Source of the DNA: JBOHHR01 sp050740975
GTDB taxonomy: Bacteria; Pseudomonadota; Gammaproteobacteria; JBOHHR01
DNA: 15,243 nt
Reading direction: 5' to 3'
NCBI GenBank assembly: GCA_050740975.1
Contig: JBOIEE010000265.1
Location: 1 to 15,243, forward strand
Shown here: in pieces, positions 13,879-15,243 of the stretch
How positions within the stretch are numbered: position 1 is the stretch's first letter
Layout of the letters: each line of letters begins with the position of its first letter
Notes under the pieces: model-generated
What the model was told of the DNA's origin: nothing
Database searches by the model: none
What the model saw: the letters and a program-made list of their open reading frames with translations, nothing else
Translations under genes and position numbers: made by a program

Positions 13879-14494
13879 GATGCGATGCTTGCTATTTTTG
13901 CTGTTTTTCGTAGCTGTTTCAGCTCGTGGGGAGGAGGCTCCCATCGTTCTGGTGTTGGGCGACAGCCTGAGCGCCGGTTATGGCATCGCCCCAGAATCCA
14001 CTTGGGTAACACAGCTCCAGCATCGACTGCAAGGGCAAAATTATCTGCATATCGTCGTCAACAGCAGCATCAGTGGGCAGACCACAAGCGGTGCACTGGC
14101 GCGCCTGCCTGCGCTTCTGAGGCAGCACCGTCCCCAGGTCGCGATCGTTGAGTTGGGGGGTAACGATGGCTTGCGCGGCCTTCCCATCGCACAGATCCGC
14201 TCAAACCTCCGAGACATTCTGGACCAGCTGGCGCAATCGGGTGCAGAGATCCTCTTGATCGCGATGCGTATCGTCCCCAATTTGGGGCCGCTTTATACGG
14301 AAAAGTTCAGACAAGTGTATGCCGATCTGGCGGGTGAATACCAAGTCACCTTAGCTCCATTCTTACTGGAAGGAATCGCGAAGCACCCCAAACTCATGCA
14401 AGCGGACGGAATCCATCCGCGAGCCGAGGCGCAGACAAAGATCCTGGATAACGTTTGGCCCGCCCTCGTTCCACTGTTGGGTGTATCACAATGA
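13877..14494 (+). CDS. tesA: TesA, periplasmic acyl-CoA thioesterase I / lysophospholipase, SGNH family
   Basis: A 205-residue protein from ATG 13877 (a second ATG follows at 13880). Residues 1-18 are a signal peptide with hydrophobic core CLLFLLFFVAVS and cut near SARG-EE. SGNH blocks are complete: GDSLS (Ser30), Gly67 in SISGQTT, GGND (Asn96), and DGIHP (Asp177, His180). The enzyme hydrolyses thioesters and lysophospholipids in the periplasm. The plus-strand frame is open upstream through ybbA, but homology and the signal peptide place the start here. The start codon shares CATG with ybbA's, so promoters must lie within the opposite genes. Confidence 0.95.
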   Translation: MMRCLLFLLFFVAVSARGEEAPIVLVLGDSLSAGYGIAPESTWVTQLQHRLQGQNYLHIVVNSSISGQTTSGALARLPALLRQHRPQVAIVELGGNDGLRGLPIAQIRSNLRDILDQLAQSGAEILLIAMRIVPNLGPLYTEKFRQVYADLAGEYQVTLAPFLLEGIAKHPKLMQADGIHPRAEAQTKILDNVWPALVPLLGVSQ

Positions 14495-14507
14495 AGGGAC
14501 GGCGAAA

Positions 14508-14564
14508 ATGTATTGTCCGATCTGTCTCGTTGGTTTTTCTCTGTTTTCAAATCAGAGCTTGTGA
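14508..14564 (+). CDS. short ORF with N-terminal CxxC, running into the inverted-repeat element
   Basis: ATG 14508 has AGGGA nine bases upstream and encodes MYCPICLVGFSLFSNQSL, ending 13 bases inside the left terminal repeat. The CPIC start recalls zinc-ribbon proteins such as NrdR (MxCPxC), which often precedes ribD, but the next residues do not match NrdR. It may be the stub of a gene broken by the element, or chance. Confidence 0.2.
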   Translation: MYCPICLVGFSLFSNQSL

Positions 14565-14571
14565 AAAAATC
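14552..14571 (+). repeat. left terminal inverted repeat
   Basis: Twenty bases, identical to the reverse complement of 14903-14922. One base outward the match stops (A on the left; C would be needed). Confidence 0.95.
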
Positions 14572-14573
14572 GT

Positions 14574-14892
14574 CGCGAGCGAAGTAAGGTCGCGTTGCAT
14601 CCTCGGCGCGCCAAACAGGGCCGCCTCCGGCCCCGGCCAGCTCCGCTGGCGCTCGGGTACTCGCCCCTGGCCCTGGCTTTCCGCCGGAGCACAGGACCGT
14701 TTCGTCGGGAACGAAACGGCGTGCAAGCCCCGAAGGGGTGAGTCTCAAGGACGAGACGAGCAACCGGAGTGTATAGTGAAATACATGAGGATTGTTGCAC
14801 GCCATCCCTGGCGCGCCCCCTGTGGGCCGCCGGTTGCGTTCCCGATCCGCTCCCGGCGGATTGGTCCGAGCACCGCCGGAACGGGAGGTTCC
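14574..14892. other. highly structured core of the element, possible structured RNA
   Basis: Perfect stems in order: CGCGA/TCGCG (14574-14594), GGGCCG/CGGCCC (14618-14633), GCCAGC/GCTGGC (14636-14650), CCGTTTCGT/ACGAAACGG (14697-14719), CCCC/GGGG (14728-14738), GTCTC/GAGAC (14742-14757), ATCCGC/GCGGAT (14845-14861), GGAAC/GTTCC (14878-14892). In addition GCAACCGG (14760-14767) pairs with CCGGTTGC (14830-14837) and encloses three hairpins (14770-14785, 14800-14813, 14815-14827), a four-way junction. The density is more than GC-rich sequence would usually give by chance, but I did not compute this. Strand and RNA family are unknown. Confidence 0.45.
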
Positions 14893-14902
14893 GAGCGCAG
14901 TA

Positions 14903-14922
14903 GATTTTTTCACAAGCTCTGA
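14903..14922 (-). repeat. right terminal inverted repeat
   Basis: Twenty bases, GATTTTTTCACAAGCTCTGA, the exact reverse complement of 14552-14571. The six-T run has no GC stem directly before it, so I do not call it a terminator. Confidence 0.95.
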
Positions 14923-14937
14923 GCCGCGCCGTAACCT

Positions 14938-15243
14938 ATGGTCTGGGCAGCGGAAGACTTCCAACATATGGCGAGAGCCCTCCAGCTAGGGCGGCTCGGG
15001 CTGAACACCAGCCACCCTAACCCGAGGGTCGGTTGCGTGCTGGTCCGCAGGGGAGAGCGTGTGGGAGAAGGATGGCACCGCTTTGCCGGTGGCCCGCACG
15101 CCGAGAACGATGCCTTATCGATGGCCGGCCCGCGAGCGGCGGGCGCGACCTGCTATGTTAGCCTGGAGCCTTGTTGCCACCACGGGCGTACGCCGCCTTG
15201 CACCGAGGCTCTAGTAAAGGCGGGCATAAGGCGAGTGGTGGCC
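14938..15243 (+). CDS. ribD: RibD, riboflavin deaminase/reductase, N-terminal part (cut by window edge)
   Basis: The first 102 codons from ATG 14938, open to the right edge. It shows the cytidine-deaminase-like zinc site HAE (His54, Glu56) and PCCHHGRTPPC (Cys79, Cys88), and the typical LNTSHPNPRVGCVLV and CYVSLEPC stretches. RibD deaminates the pyrimidine product of GTP cyclohydrolase II and then reduces it in riboflavin synthesis; the reductase domain would lie beyond the window. No ribosome site is seen in the 15 bases between the inverted-repeat element and the start, so expression may depend on the element or on upstream tesA transcription. Confidence 0.95.
   Translation, partial: MVWAAEDFQHMARALQLGRLGLNTSHPNPRVGCVLVRRGERVGEGWHRFAGGPHAENDALSMAGPRAAGATCYVSLEPCCHHGRTPPCTEALVKAGIRRVVA

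Larger units (their letters stand above)
14552..14922. mobile_element. 371-bp MITE-like element with perfect 20-bp terminal inverted repeats
   Basis: The ends are TCAGAGCTTGTGAAAAAATC (14552-14571) and its exact reverse complement (14903-14922). The interior is GC-rich, has no recognisable transposase or other gene, and contains many perfect short hairpins. Size and layout fit a non-autonomous transposable element or a mobile structured-RNA element. I see no direct target duplication: the flanks TTTTCAAA and GCCGCGCC differ. The family of the inverted repeats was not recognised. It fills most of the tesA-ribD gap and ends 15 bases before the ribD start, so it may have displaced ribD's original upstream signals. 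ORFs across it in both strands look like chance products of GC-rich sequence. Confidence 0.75.

Noticed and set aside
14552..14922. Group II intron or IS200/IS605-type element
   Set aside because: No domain V-like hairpin, no intron protein and no transposase were found, and the long terminal inverted repeats do not fit either class.
14293..14967. ORFs of 155-224 codons across the inverted-repeat element
   Set aside because: They run through the terminal repeats and hairpins, have proline/arginine-rich chance composition, and share no recognisable domain.

Overview
The window looks like chromosomal DNA of a proteobacterium, most likely a gammaproteobacterium. The main reason is the tesA / ybbA-ybbP neighbourhood at 10.7-14.5 kb, with ribD beginning at the right edge. 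The genus cannot be told from the sequence alone.

Positions 1-8791 hold a complete type I CRISPR-Cas locus of the MYXAN kind (DevR/DevS-type Cas7 and Cas5, Cmx8/Csx13-type Cas8, Cmx6-type Cas6). All cas genes lie on the minus strand in the order cas6, cas3, cas8 (two ORFs), cas7, cas5, cas4-cas1 fusion, cas2. A leader of about 270 bp follows, then a CRISPR array that runs off the left edge; four identical 36-bp repeats and three spacers are visible. Genes overlap or lie within tens of bases, so one operon is likely. Cas6 would cut the array transcript, Cas8/Cas7/Cas5 with a small subunit would form the crRNA-guided complex, Cas3 would degrade the target, and Cas4-Cas1 with Cas2 would add spacers. 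Two points stand out. Cas8 is broken into two reading frames that need a -1 shift to join. The second part contains a perfect AGGAGG ribosome site 8 nt before an in-frame ATG, which would give a separate 126-residue C-terminal protein, as expected for an internally translated Cas11 small subunit.

Immediately upstream (8847-9826, minus) is a WYL-family regulator, also split into two frames (HTH part and WYL part) by the same kind of -1 offset. Divergent from it, across an 84-bp AT-rich promoter region, lies a HigB/HigA-type toxin-antitoxin pair (9911-10524, plus). Two tiny overlapping ORFs of unclear meaning follow.

From 10718 to 13878 (minus) is the ybbA-ybbP ABC export pair. tesA (13877-14494, plus) is head-to-head with ybbA, and their start codons share one CATG. 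Between tesA and ribD (14938 to the right edge, plus, partial) sits a 371-bp element with perfect 20-bp terminal inverted repeats. It is packed with hairpins and has no convincing gene, so it is a MITE-like or structured-RNA-bearing element that I cannot assign to a known family.
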